Assembly (NCBI GenBank): GCA_029934265.1
Contig: JAOZMN010000048.1
Coordinates: 1-13,422 of the forward strand
Length of the DNA stretch: 13,422 nucleotides
DNA from: Bacteroidales bacterium
GTDB lineage: Bacteria; Bacteroidota; Bacteroidia; Bacteroidales; JAADGE01
Direction of reading: 5' to 3'
How positions within the stretch are numbered: position 1 is the stretch's first letter; each line of letters starts with the position of its first letter. Positions 7,191 through 13,422 of the stretch are shown one piece after another. The position numbers and the translations under genes were made by a program. Under the pieces are notes generated by a model. That model did no database searches. It was not told the origin of the DNA and saw nothing but the letters and a program-made list of their open reading frames with translations.

Positions 7191-8237
7191 ATGTTCGATT
7201 TAGAAAAAATTGTAAGAAAACACATTGCAAACGTAGAGCCTTACAGCTCTGCAAGAGATGAATTTAACGGAGAAGCAAAAATTTTCCTTGATGCTAACGA
7301 AAATTCAATCGGTTCGGTTGTTTCATCGGGAAAATTTAATCGCTATCCCGACCCTCATCAAGACGCTTTGAAGGAAAAAATAACGGAGCTTAAAAAAATA
7401 AGCAAAAAGAAAATTTTTCTCGGTAACGGAAGTGATGAAATCATTGACTTGATAATAAGAGCTTTTGTCGAACCCGGAGAGGACGAAATATTAATCATGC
7501 CACCGACTTACGGAATGTACGAAGTAACGGCAGCAGTAAATAATGTATCAGTAAACAAAATTCCGCTTACGGAACATTTTGAAATTGACATAGAAGCGGT
7601 ACAGGATGCTATTTCCGAGAAAACAAAACTTCTTTTTATATGCTCGCCGAACAATCCTTCCGGTAACATTGCCGATGAACAAAAAATTAAAGAACTTATT
7701 AAAAATTTTAACGGAATTGTTGTCCTCGATGAAGCATATATAGATTTTGCCAAAACTCAATCGTGGACAAACAAAATCAGTAAAATACCGAACTTAATAG
7801 TACTTCAAACATTTTCAAAAGCATGGGGATTGCCAAGTTTACGACTTGGTATTGCTTATGCGGATAAGAATATCATAAGCATTCTCAATAAAATAAAACC
7901 TCCGTATAATGTAAGCGGATACACACAAAAGATTGCAATAGAAGCTCTTGAAAATATTGAAGTAAAAAACAAACTTGTCCGACAAATTGTTTTCCGAAGA
8001 AAAATGCTTTCAGCCGAACTTTCTCGTTTAGATGCAGTTGTAGAAATACACCCTACTCAAGCAAATTTTATACTCGTAAAAACAACAGATGCCGATGATA
8101 TTTATAAGTATCTGATTAAAAACGAAATAGTTGTTCGTAATCGAACTAATCTGACAAACTGCGAAAATTGTTTGAGAATAACAGTCGGTACTGAACTTGA
8201 AAACAAAAAATTAATAGAAGTATTAAAAAAATATTAA
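7191..8237 (+). CDS. hisC: HisC, histidinol-phosphate aminotransferase
   Basis: 348 residues, a PLP enzyme of fold type I (aspartate aminotransferase superfamily) that converts imidazole-acetol phosphate and glutamate to histidinol phosphate. The sequence shows LDANENSIG near residue 33, RYPDPHQDALKEKI, GNGSDEIIDLIIRAF (phosphate-binding loop), PPTYGMYEV, the PLP-contacting SPNNPSGN (residues 152-159), VLDEAYIDF with D180 and Y183, and the Schiff-base lysine K210 in TFSKAWGLPSLRLG. Near the end, VVRNRTNLTNCENCLRITVG contains the substrate-carboxylate arginine region. The start at 7191 fits the family N-terminus. It sits between hisD (72 bp) and hisB (20 bp), consistent with one transcript. 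No separate promoter is evident. Confidence 0.96.
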   Translation: MFDLEKIVRKHIANVEPYSSARDEFNGEAKIFLDANENSIGSVVSSGKFNRYPDPHQDALKEKITELKKISKKKIFLGNGSDEIIDLIIRAFVEPGEDEILIMPPTYGMYEVTAAVNNVSVNKIPLTEHFEIDIEAVQDAISEKTKLLFICSPNNPSGNIADEQKIKELIKNFNGIVVLDEAYIDFAKTQSWTNKISKIPNLIVLQTFSKAWGLPSLRLGIAYADKNIISILNKIKPPYNVSGYTQKIAIEALENIEVKNKLVRQIVFRRKMLSAELSRLDAVVEIHPTQANFILVKTTDADDIYKYLIKNEIVVRNRTNLTNCENCLRITVGTELENKKLIEVLKKY

Positions 8238-8257
8238 AATTTTCAAGCTCATTTTTT

Positions 8258-9376
8258 ATGAAAAAAATACTTTTTATTGACAGGGACGGAACAATTATCA
8301 AAGAGCCGGAAGACGAACAAATAGATAGTTTTGAAAAATTACAATTTTTGCCGGGAGTAATTACAAATTTATCAGAAATAGCAAAAAAATGTGATTTTAC
8401 CAATGTAATGATTTCCAATCAGGACGGTTTGGGTACTGATGTTTTCCCTGAAAATACATTTTTCCCTGTTCAAAATTTTATTGTTGAAACTCTTAAAGAT
8501 GAAGGAGTCGTTTTTGAAGATATTCACATAGACCGTTCATTTCCAAAAGAAAATTCACCTACAAGAAAACCTGAAACAGGACTACTTACAAAATATTTCT
8601 CGCAAGAATATGACCTTGAAAATTCTTTTGTAATAGGCGACAGGTGGTCGGACGTAGAACTTGCAAAAAATCTTAATTGTAAAGCAATTTTTATTACAGG
8701 TTTCAGCGATGAAACGGAATTAGATAAAAGAAATTTAAGAAAATATTGTGCTTTAATTACTTCGAATTGGAATGAAATTTATAAATTTTTAAATACTCCA
8801 ACTCGGAACGTTGAAGTTTATCGTAAAACAAATGAAACAGAAGTTTATATAGAAATTAATCCGGACGGAGATGGTCAAGCGGATATTAATACCGGTTTAC
8901 ATTTTTTCGACCACATGCTCGAACAAATTGCAAAGCACGGTTCTATTGATTTAAAAATAAAAGCAAAAGGAGACTTGGAAGTTGATGAACATCACCTTAT
9001 TGAAGATGTCGGTATTGTTCTCGGACAAGCATTCAAAAAATCGCTTTCTGATAAAAGAGGGATTAATCGTTACGGTTTTTTTACTCTGCCGATGGACGAA
9101 TCGTTGGCACAAACAGCAATAGATTTTTCAGGTCGTGCATGGCTTGTTTGGAATGCCTATTTTAAAAGAGAAAAAGTCGGAGATATGCCTACCGAGATGT
9201 TCTTACATTTTTTCAAGTCATTTTCGGATAATGCGGAATGTAATCTTAACATTACAGTATCAGGCGAAAATGAACATCATAAAATTGAAGCTGTTTTTAA
9301 ATCTTTCGGGAAAGCCATAAAGCAAGCTGTAGAAATATCCGGAAATAAAATACTCTCTACAAAAGGGATTATATAA
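8258..9376 (+). CDS. hisB: HisB, bifunctional histidinol-phosphatase / imidazoleglycerol-phosphate dehydratase
   Basis: 372 residues, two domains. The N-terminal HAD phosphatase (about 1-180) has the nucleophile motif LFIDRDGTII (D8, D10), MISNQDGLGT, the RKP lysine (K104) and FVIGDRWSDVELA (D128, D132). The C-terminal dehydratase (about 183-372) has INTGLHFFDHMLEQIAKHG, DEHHLIEDVG (residues 243-252), RYGFFTLPMDESLA and the second metal motif EHHKIEAVFKSFGKA (339-353). It performs steps 7 and 9 of the pathway. In E. coli HisB a structural zinc is held by C, H, C, C in the loop before RKP. Here the matching loop, IDRSFPKENSPTRKP (91-105), has D, S, S and T at those places, so the zinc site is absent. 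From memory, Bacteroides HisB also lacks these cysteines, so this is likely a lineage trait. Start ATG lies 20 bp after hisC. Confidence 0.96.
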   Translation: MKKILFIDRDGTIIKEPEDEQIDSFEKLQFLPGVITNLSEIAKKCDFTNVMISNQDGLGTDVFPENTFFPVQNFIVETLKDEGVVFEDIHIDRSFPKENSPTRKPETGLLTKYFSQEYDLENSFVIGDRWSDVELAKNLNCKAIFITGFSDETELDKRNLRKYCALITSNWNEIYKFLNTPTRNVEVYRKTNETEVYIEINPDGDGQADINTGLHFFDHMLEQIAKHGSIDLKIKAKGDLEVDEHHLIEDVGIVLGQAFKKSLSDKRGINRYGFFTLPMDESLAQTAIDFSGRAWLVWNAYFKREKVGDMPTEMFLHFFKSFSDNAECNLNITVSGENEHHKIEAVFKSFGKAIKQAVEISGNKILSTKGII

Positions 9377-9413
9377 GAAAAAATAAAATTTACAATCAGA
9401 TTATAAATAAATT

Positions 9414-9448
9414 AAAAAAGCAACTTAAATAATTTAAGTTGCTTTTTT
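9414..9448. terminator. Strong bidirectional terminator between hisB and gldN
   Basis: A perfect 16-bp inverted repeat with a 3-base loop. The left arm (9414-9429) starts with six A, continues GCAACTTAAA, and is the exact complement of the right arm at 9433-9448, which ends in six T. Each strand therefore gives a stem followed by a U-run. It sits 37 bp after the hisB stop and 29 bp after the gldN stop on the other strand, so it should stop both convergent transcripts. Confidence 0.9.
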
Positions 9449-9477
9449 AATTTCAAATAATAAGTGAAATATCTTCG

Positions 9478-10320
9478 TTAAAATTCCCACAAATCATGTT
9501 CGAAATTAAATATTTTATCTTTAATTCTTTCTGACTCTAATAGTACTTCTAATCCTGTAGTATATTCACTTACCATACGATTATTGTAAACATTAGATTC
9601 TCTAAAAACATATCCTGAAAACAATCTTTTGAAGAAAATGTCATCAAATGTTTTTTCTTCTGCTTGATTTTGAGGATTATACACAGGTTGGTTGGCAAAT
9701 ATATTTCTGGCTTCCGGATAATAAATCCAAAATAAACGTGCATGTCTCGCTGACGACTGCTCTAAATCATCTGCTCTGTAATACACCCTGATAGGGGCAA
9801 GTCCAATAACACGTACCTCCATAACCGAACGTTGTTTATCGAAAAACCACATTTCTTTTATAAGAAGTTCTTTTATTTCACGCAGATCTGCTTGCTTCTT
9901 GTCTATAATTGTTATTTGTTCACCTGTATCAGGGTCTATATCATAAGTCGTATCAATAGTAGCACCAAGTTTGTCGTCAATTTTACTTAATGTAAGTTGT
10001 GAAGAAAATTCATCACCTACAAAAGCTGTCAAACTTTTATTTTTGATACCCCACATTATAAGTTGTACCAAACTTTTTCGTCCGTCCATTTCTTCTGTCG
10101 GAAAATATAAAGGTAAATTCATTTTTTCCGTCAGATTTATACGTCGCCAAATTATTTTCGACCACATTACATCTGCTTCTCGCAAATATTGATAAGGAAT
10201 CGGCTTTCTTTCGGAAGTGTTATGAGGTATATATACACCACTAAGCACTTGTGCTTGTAAATCGTCGGGTGTCGAAAGCATAAAAAACAGACCCGCAAGT
10301 AACAAAGTTATTTTTTTCAT
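9478..10320 (-). CDS. gldN: GldN/PorN, type IX secretion and gliding protein
   Basis: 280 residues from ATG at 10320. GldN (PorN) is a periplasmic component of the type IX secretion system that works with GldK in a ring under the outer membrane and contacts the GldLM motor. The N-terminus MKKITLLLAGLFFML with a processing site near DLQAQ is a Sec signal peptide. Family segments follow: PIPYQYLREADVMWSKIIWR, INLTEKMNLPLYFPTEE, KSLVQLIMWGIKNKSLTAF, IKELLIKEMWFFDKQRSVME, RVIGLAPIRVYYR and LFWIYYPEARNIFANQPVYN. The frame stays open upstream to a TTG at 10440, but that adds 40 residues ahead of the signal peptide and is very unlikely. Unlike the usual gldKLMN layout, 280 bp with a terminator and a promoter separate it from gldM. 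Confidence 0.93.
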   Translation of the reverse strand: MKKITLLLAGLFFMLSTPDDLQAQVLSGVYIPHNTSERKPIPYQYLREADVMWSKIIWRRINLTEKMNLPLYFPTEEMDGRKSLVQLIMWGIKNKSLTAFVGDEFSSQLTLSKIDDKLGATIDTTYDIDPDTGEQITIIDKKQADLREIKELLIKEMWFFDKQRSVMEVRVIGLAPIRVYYRADDLEQSSARHARLFWIYYPEARNIFANQPVYNPQNQAEEKTFDDIFFKRLFSGYVFRESNVYNNRMVSEYTTGLEVLLESERIKDKIFNFEHDLWEF

Positions 10321-10449
10321 AGTTTTAATTTTTTCACAAATAAAAATGTAATAATAAATTGTCCTAAATTCAACTCGTAATGCAAAATCGACCTTGCATA
10401 AGTTAATTTTATATGCTAATATAACGCTATAACATACCAATTTGTTTTA
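10321..10449 (-). promoter_or_regulatory. Long untranslated leader of gldN
   Basis: If transcription starts from the promoter at 10450-10477, gldN has a leader of about 120 nt. It contains a small hairpin: ATGCAA at 10380-10385 with TTGCAT at 10394-10399, loop of 8. A second, imperfect -7-like box (TTTATTTG on the minus strand, 10337-10344) lies closer to the ATG and could give a short leader instead. No known riboswitch is recognised. Confidence 0.3.
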
Positions 10450-10477
10450 CAAAAGTAAAATAAATTGAACAAACCAA
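10450..10477 (-). promoter_or_regulatory. Predicted promoter of gldN with both -7 and -33 elements
   Basis: The minus strand reads TACTTTTG at 10457-10450, an exact TAnnTTTG box, preceded by TTG at 10477-10475 with exactly 17 bp between. This fits the Bacteroidota pattern TTG-N17-23-TAnnTTTG and is the only candidate in the window with both parts. It lies between the gldM terminator and gldN, so gldN probably has its own transcript. Confidence 0.6.
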
Positions 10478-10545
10478 GCATTAAATCCTACATAAAAAGA
10501 TTTTTTACGACAAATCCCGTAAGTCCAATAAAATTCTTGTAAAAA

Positions 10546-10579
10546 TAATCGCAAACACCCATGAAGGTATTTGCGATTA
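10546..10579 (-). terminator. Terminator-like hairpin after gldM
   Basis: An inverted repeat with 14-base arms (10546-10559 and 10566-10579), one mismatch (C10556 against A10569) and a 6-base loop. The core is AATCGCAAA pairing with TTTGCGATT. On the minus strand it starts 22 bp after the gldM stop and is followed by a T-rich ATTTTTAC, so it should end, fully or partly, the gldLM transcript before gldN. Confidence 0.7.
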
Positions 10580-10600
10580 ATAGTATTATAAAACCGATTC

Positions 10601-12157
10601 TTATTGTAATTTAAAGATAATCGCATTAAGTTTCCTTGTAGAACCGTCAGGTCCTTGTGCTTTTACATCTTCAATTATTATTTTAGAACCTCTTTTTGCT
10701 TTTGAAATAATTTGTCTCTGTTGCGGAGTAAATTTTCCGCTTCGAGAGTCAGCTTCTTCAACAAAACCTCCGATTGTAGCAGATACTTTAAAACCTTTTA
10801 CTCGAAATTTAAGGTCAAAATCAAAGTTTTCCATATCTGCACGTACAGACATTTTACCGAGAGTTCCTCCGGAAATAAGACCGCCCTTTCTGTTTTTACC
10901 ACTACCTACAACAGCAACGGGATCGGGTACTCTTTTACAACGAAATTCTGCTGTTCCAAGCGATTTACCGCTTGCACTGACATTTATTTTAACCTTTCCT
11001 ACCCTTTTAACTTTTACATTATAACCCTTGGCTACTTTTGTAATAGAACCGGAAGAAATGGTTGCTGTTACATCAGTAGAAGCAACTCCGGAAGCACTTA
11101 TCGTTACAGGATTATCAACACCGATGTAAAATACATTCATTTTTGTAGGAGATACACTCATACTCGGAGGTGATACTTGATATTTACTTTCAAAAGGAAA
11201 TTCAAGAGTATCTTTAGTTGCAGGATTAAGCATTTTAACTACTCCTCCCCATGTCTTGATACCCGGAGCACCGGTAGCACCTACATAAATACCTTTACCA
11301 TCTTCAATTTTAAGTTTGCCGCCACCGTTCATTACAATAACCGGCTCTTGCGTACTATCAGATGCAGCAATAAATACTTGTGCTTTATACTCTTCTCCTA
11401 CAAGCACCGAACTTGTAGTCGCATTAACAAATGCTTCAATTTTATTAAATTTAAAATCGTCCGCACCTATACGCCCCTGTAAGTAACTTAATACATCACC
11501 TTCCGCATTTCGTATATCTGTTTTTAATTTAGAAAGCATTGTTATTGTAGCAACCAAAGGAAGTTCACTGAAATTTGAATGTTCCCAAGAAACTTTTGTT
11601 CCTGCGTGTTCGGAATAAACATCCTCAGTATTCAAACTTGATTTTAATGATGATGCAATGGCAGGAGATTTTGCTTCTCCTCCGGCAAGTTCAATCATCT
11701 TTTCTCTAAAAGCATTTACTTGTTTTTTTAAAGCATCTCCTTTCTTTAGAGTGATCATTAGTCTTGTGCCGGGTTCTTTATCATCTTTTTTATGTATCGC
11801 TTTTGCTCCTTCTTTTTCATACTCTTCTGCTCCCTCCTCTCCTTCGGCAACTGTTACAAGTTCTTTTTGTAATTTTTCGATTGTTTCTACCAACTCGGCA
11901 GATAATCGACTTGTTTCGTCAGCCTTATCTTTCCATTCTTTTACCGAAATAGGATTAAGTTCGTAAGCTTTTACGAATGCTTGACCTATAGCCTTGTTTT
12001 TTTTGTCGATGTTATCCCCCGAAACATTCAAGCTGTTATCGACGAGAACAAAAGCATTTAGAATTTCAGCTGATACATTCATCGCTAATAGAGCAAGAAG
12101 TACCAGATACATCATTCCAATCATTTTATCCCTAGGGGACTGTTTACCATGACCCAT
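10601..12157 (-). CDS. gldM: GldM/PorM, type IX secretion motor protein
   Basis: 518 residues, close to the roughly 515 known for GldM. It is the single-pass inner-membrane partner of GldL; the two form the proton-driven rotary motor that powers type IX secretion and gliding. The conserved N-terminus MGHGKQSPRDKMIGMMYLVL contains R9, the arginine that in characterised GldM pairs with the membrane glutamate of GldL. The transmembrane helix spans about residues 12-34. A helical periplasmic domain follows (about 36-225, with a charged stretch near 105-130), then three Ig-like beta domains reaching the end, including VNATTSSVLVGEEYKAQVF, KTWGGVVKM and MNVFYIGVDNPVTISASGV. It ends in NAIIFKLQ, as usual. 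It follows gldL by 65 bp with no evident promoter between. Confidence 0.96.
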   Translation of the reverse strand: MGHGKQSPRDKMIGMMYLVLLALLAMNVSAEILNAFVLVDNSLNVSGDNIDKKNKAIGQAFVKAYELNPISVKEWKDKADETSRLSAELVETIEKLQKELVTVAEGEEGAEEYEKEGAKAIHKKDDKEPGTRLMITLKKGDALKKQVNAFREKMIELAGGEAKSPAIASSLKSSLNTEDVYSEHAGTKVSWEHSNFSELPLVATITMLSKLKTDIRNAEGDVLSYLQGRIGADDFKFNKIEAFVNATTSSVLVGEEYKAQVFIAASDSTQEPVIVMNGGGKLKIEDGKGIYVGATGAPGIKTWGGVVKMLNPATKDTLEFPFESKYQVSPPSMSVSPTKMNVFYIGVDNPVTISASGVASTDVTATISSGSITKVAKGYNVKVKRVGKVKINVSASGKSLGTAEFRCKRVPDPVAVVGSGKNRKGGLISGGTLGKMSVRADMENFDFDLKFRVKGFKVSATIGGFVEEADSRSGKFTPQQRQIISKAKRGSKIIIEDVKAQGPDGSTRKLNAIIFKLQ

Positions 12158-12222
12158 AATTTATAATGTATTTATAGATTAAACAATATATTAATTAATA
12201 CTTACTTTGCATTTTAGAAATG

Positions 12223-13179
12223 TTAGTCTATTTTAACATTCATTGCGGTAAGCATATTACCATAAACACTGTTCAGAGCCTCTAATTTTTGTCCGAGTTT
12301 AGTTATTTCGGTATTATATTTTTTAGAATGTTCTACTGAACCTTGCAAGTCTGCCATCATTTTATCAAGGTCTGCTTCGTTAAGTTGCAACTCGAAAATA
12401 GCATTAAGTGCTGAAAGATTTTGATTAAGATTTCCAACTTGTTTATTATATTCGTTACTTCCTGTTTCCAAACCTGACAAATCTACATTCATCGCATTTG
12501 TAAGTTTCTCGTAAGCTTCGGTATAACCTTCACCTGATGCTGCAACTTTTTGAGTTACTCCGGTAAAGGCATCTGAAAGATTATCAGTAGAATAATTGAT
12601 TGCATCAGCCGATTTTGTATATGCTTCCGATAATGCTCCTACGGAAGAATTAACAGAATTTACACTTTCTGTAACCAACGAACTCACAGAATTAACATTT
12701 TCTGCGGCTCCTTTCATACTCTCGGTATATTGATTTGTAGCAAGAGTAGCGTCAGTGATGTCAGCCATTCCGGAAACCTTATCGTTAAGATTTTCCAATC
12801 CTCCGGCAAATTTCTCGAAAACATTTGTTTCTCCTGCTTTTTCAATCATTGCATTAAATTTAGTAAGAGCTTCACTGTCAGATGTTTTTGCTATTTTTTT
12901 TGTATCCTCTTTCGGTATATCTATCTCGTCACCATGTCCGAGTCCTGCTAATTCAGGGTACGCCAAAGTCCAATCTATTTCCTCATGGAGCGGCTCAAAA
13001 GCCGAAAAGAAAAATATTAACGCTTCTGTCACTAAACCAACTGTAAGCATTACAGTTGCACCCGGCCAGTGAGTTAGTTTAAAAAGTGCTCCTACAATTA
13101 CGACTGCGGCTCCCAAGCCGTAAATCTTTGCCATGAACTTTTTCCAGCCCATTGTTTCTGTCATTTCTGCAAATCCCAT
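12223..13179 (-). CDS. gldL: GldL/PorL, type IX secretion motor protein
   Basis: 318 residues, inner-membrane stator part of the type IX motor. Two transmembrane helices are clear at about 19-36 and 41-61, with the family block GLGAAVVIVGALFKLTHWPG (K34, H37) and GLVTEALIFFFSAFEPLHEE. E52 in the second helix corresponds to the essential proton-handling glutamate of characterised GldL. The cytoplasmic tail (about 65-318) is long, acidic at first, then Ser/Thr/Asn-rich and predicted helical. It holds two related segments 44 residues apart, EYNKQVGNLNQNLSALN (from 243) and KYNTEITKLGQKLEALN (from 287). Flavobacterium GldL is about 100 residues shorter, while Porphyromonas PorL is close to this length, so this is the long, PorL-like type. 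gldK is not seen upstream within the window. Confidence 0.95.
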   Translation of the reverse strand: MGFAEMTETMGWKKFMAKIYGLGAAVVIVGALFKLTHWPGATVMLTVGLVTEALIFFFSAFEPLHEEIDWTLAYPELAGLGHGDEIDIPKEDTKKIAKTSDSEALTKFNAMIEKAGETNVFEKFAGGLENLNDKVSGMADITDATLATNQYTESMKGAAENVNSVSSLVTESVNSVNSSVGALSEAYTKSADAINYSTDNLSDAFTGVTQKVAASGEGYTEAYEKLTNAMNVDLSGLETGSNEYNKQVGNLNQNLSALNAIFELQLNEADLDKMMADLQGSVEHSKKYNTEITKLGQKLEALNSVYGNMLTAMNVKID

Positions 13180-13422
13180 GTGTATCTTAAAATTTAAAAG
13201 TTAAACAAATAATAGTTTTTTAATAATTTCACCGTAAAGGTAAAAAAAAAATGTATATAAAAAAAAAAAGTGTAGAATTTTTATTATTTTTATCAAAATC
13301 CCAAAAAAGCAAAGTGTACTCAAACAAAAGTAATACAAACCTTACGCTTGTGAGATTCATATTATGTTTTAAAAATTATAATATTTTAATACAATTTTCT
13401 TGCCAAATTCCATTAAATTTAT
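13180..13422 (-). promoter_or_regulatory. Non-coding upstream region of gldL with candidate -7 boxes
   Basis: These 243 bp contain no gene I can support. On the minus strand an exact TAnnTTTG box (TACTTTTG) lies at 13332-13325, about 146 bp before the gldL ATG. A one-mismatch box (TACCTTTA) lies at 13242-13235, about 56 bp before it. Neither has a TTG at the standard spacing. Two A-runs on the plus strand (T-runs in the transcript sense) lie between them. The region marks gldL as the probable first gene of its transcript. Confidence 0.4.

Noticed and set aside
10321..10440. N-terminal extension of gldN to a TTG at 10440
   Set aside because: It would place 40 residues ahead of a clear Sec signal peptide (MKKITLLLAGLFFML), and the region just upstream is a good promoter, so this stretch is better explained as leader RNA.
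10505..10523. 5-bp stem (TTACG / CGTAA) between gldM and gldN
   Set aside because: Short stem with an 8-base loop and no T-run in the direction of transcription; likely chance next to the much better hairpin at 10546-10579.
10712..11173. 153-codon open frame on the plus strand inside gldM
   Set aside because: It is antisense to a certain gene; its Ser/Tyr/Cys-rich composition is typical of a shadow frame and it resembles no family.
12189..12200. 12-bp perfect palindrome (TATTAATTAATA) between gldL and gldM
   Set aside because: Only A and T in an AT-rich gap; expected by chance and too weak as an operator or terminator.
13229..13360. 43-codon open frame on the minus strand upstream of gldL
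   Set aside because: The product is mostly Phe/Leu from T-runs, it overlaps the candidate promoters, and it lacks any recognisable feature.
13251..13422. Open frame on the plus strand running off the right edge
   Set aside because: Low-complexity Lys/Ser/Asn/Leu translation of A-rich DNA, no start context and no family resemblance; an open frame of 57 codons without a recognisable product is not enough.
1..13422. Mobile elements, CRISPR arrays, tRNA or rRNA genes, defence or phage genes
   Set aside because: I looked on both strands and found no transposase or integrase motifs, no regular direct-repeat arrays, and no cloverleaf or rRNA-like sequence.

Overview
The window looks like chromosomal DNA of an AT-rich member of the Bacteroidota (Bacteroidetes). 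The evidence is the gliding/type IX secretion genes gldL, gldM and gldN, the purH-mreB-mreC gene order, a fused HisIE and a two-domain HisB, and gene starts without Shine-Dalgarno sequences. Several intergenic regions also carry the TAnnTTTG -7 box typical of this phylum. All eleven stop codons visible are TAA. The content is mostly conserved core genes. I see no transposase, integrase, phage gene, CRISPR array, tRNA or rRNA, and no convincing new multi-gene system.

Layout. Positions 1-4009 (minus strand): a probable purH-mreB-mreC transcription unit (purine synthesis, then cell shape), with mreC cut by the left edge. Upstream of it is a separately promoted small OB-fold lipoprotein gene. Positions 4009-4149 are a divergent promoter region. 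Positions 4149-9376 (plus strand): a secreted DUF3108 protein, then hisIE, hisD, hisC and hisB. A strong 16-bp hairpin terminator (9414-9448) serves both this run and the convergent gldN. Positions 9478-13179 (minus strand): gldL and gldM (the proton-driven motor of the type IX secretion system), then a terminator, then gldN with its own promoter. Positions 13180-13422 are the non-coding upstream region of gldL.

How the genes fit together. HisIE, HisD, HisC and HisB cover six of the ten histidine-pathway activities (steps 2, 3 and 7-10, with HisD doing the last two). HisG, HisA, HisH and HisF are not in the window. AICAR, released by the missing HisHF step, is the substrate of PurH, which is encoded divergently about 1.6 kb from hisIE. 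GldL and GldM form the inner-membrane motor, and GldN belongs to the periplasmic/outer-membrane ring that the motor contacts.

Most worth a second look: the region before hisD, where an 18-bp translation-start sequence is duplicated exactly 99 bp apart around two hairpins; the separation of gldN from gldLM by a terminator and a promoter; and start-codon corrections for three genes.
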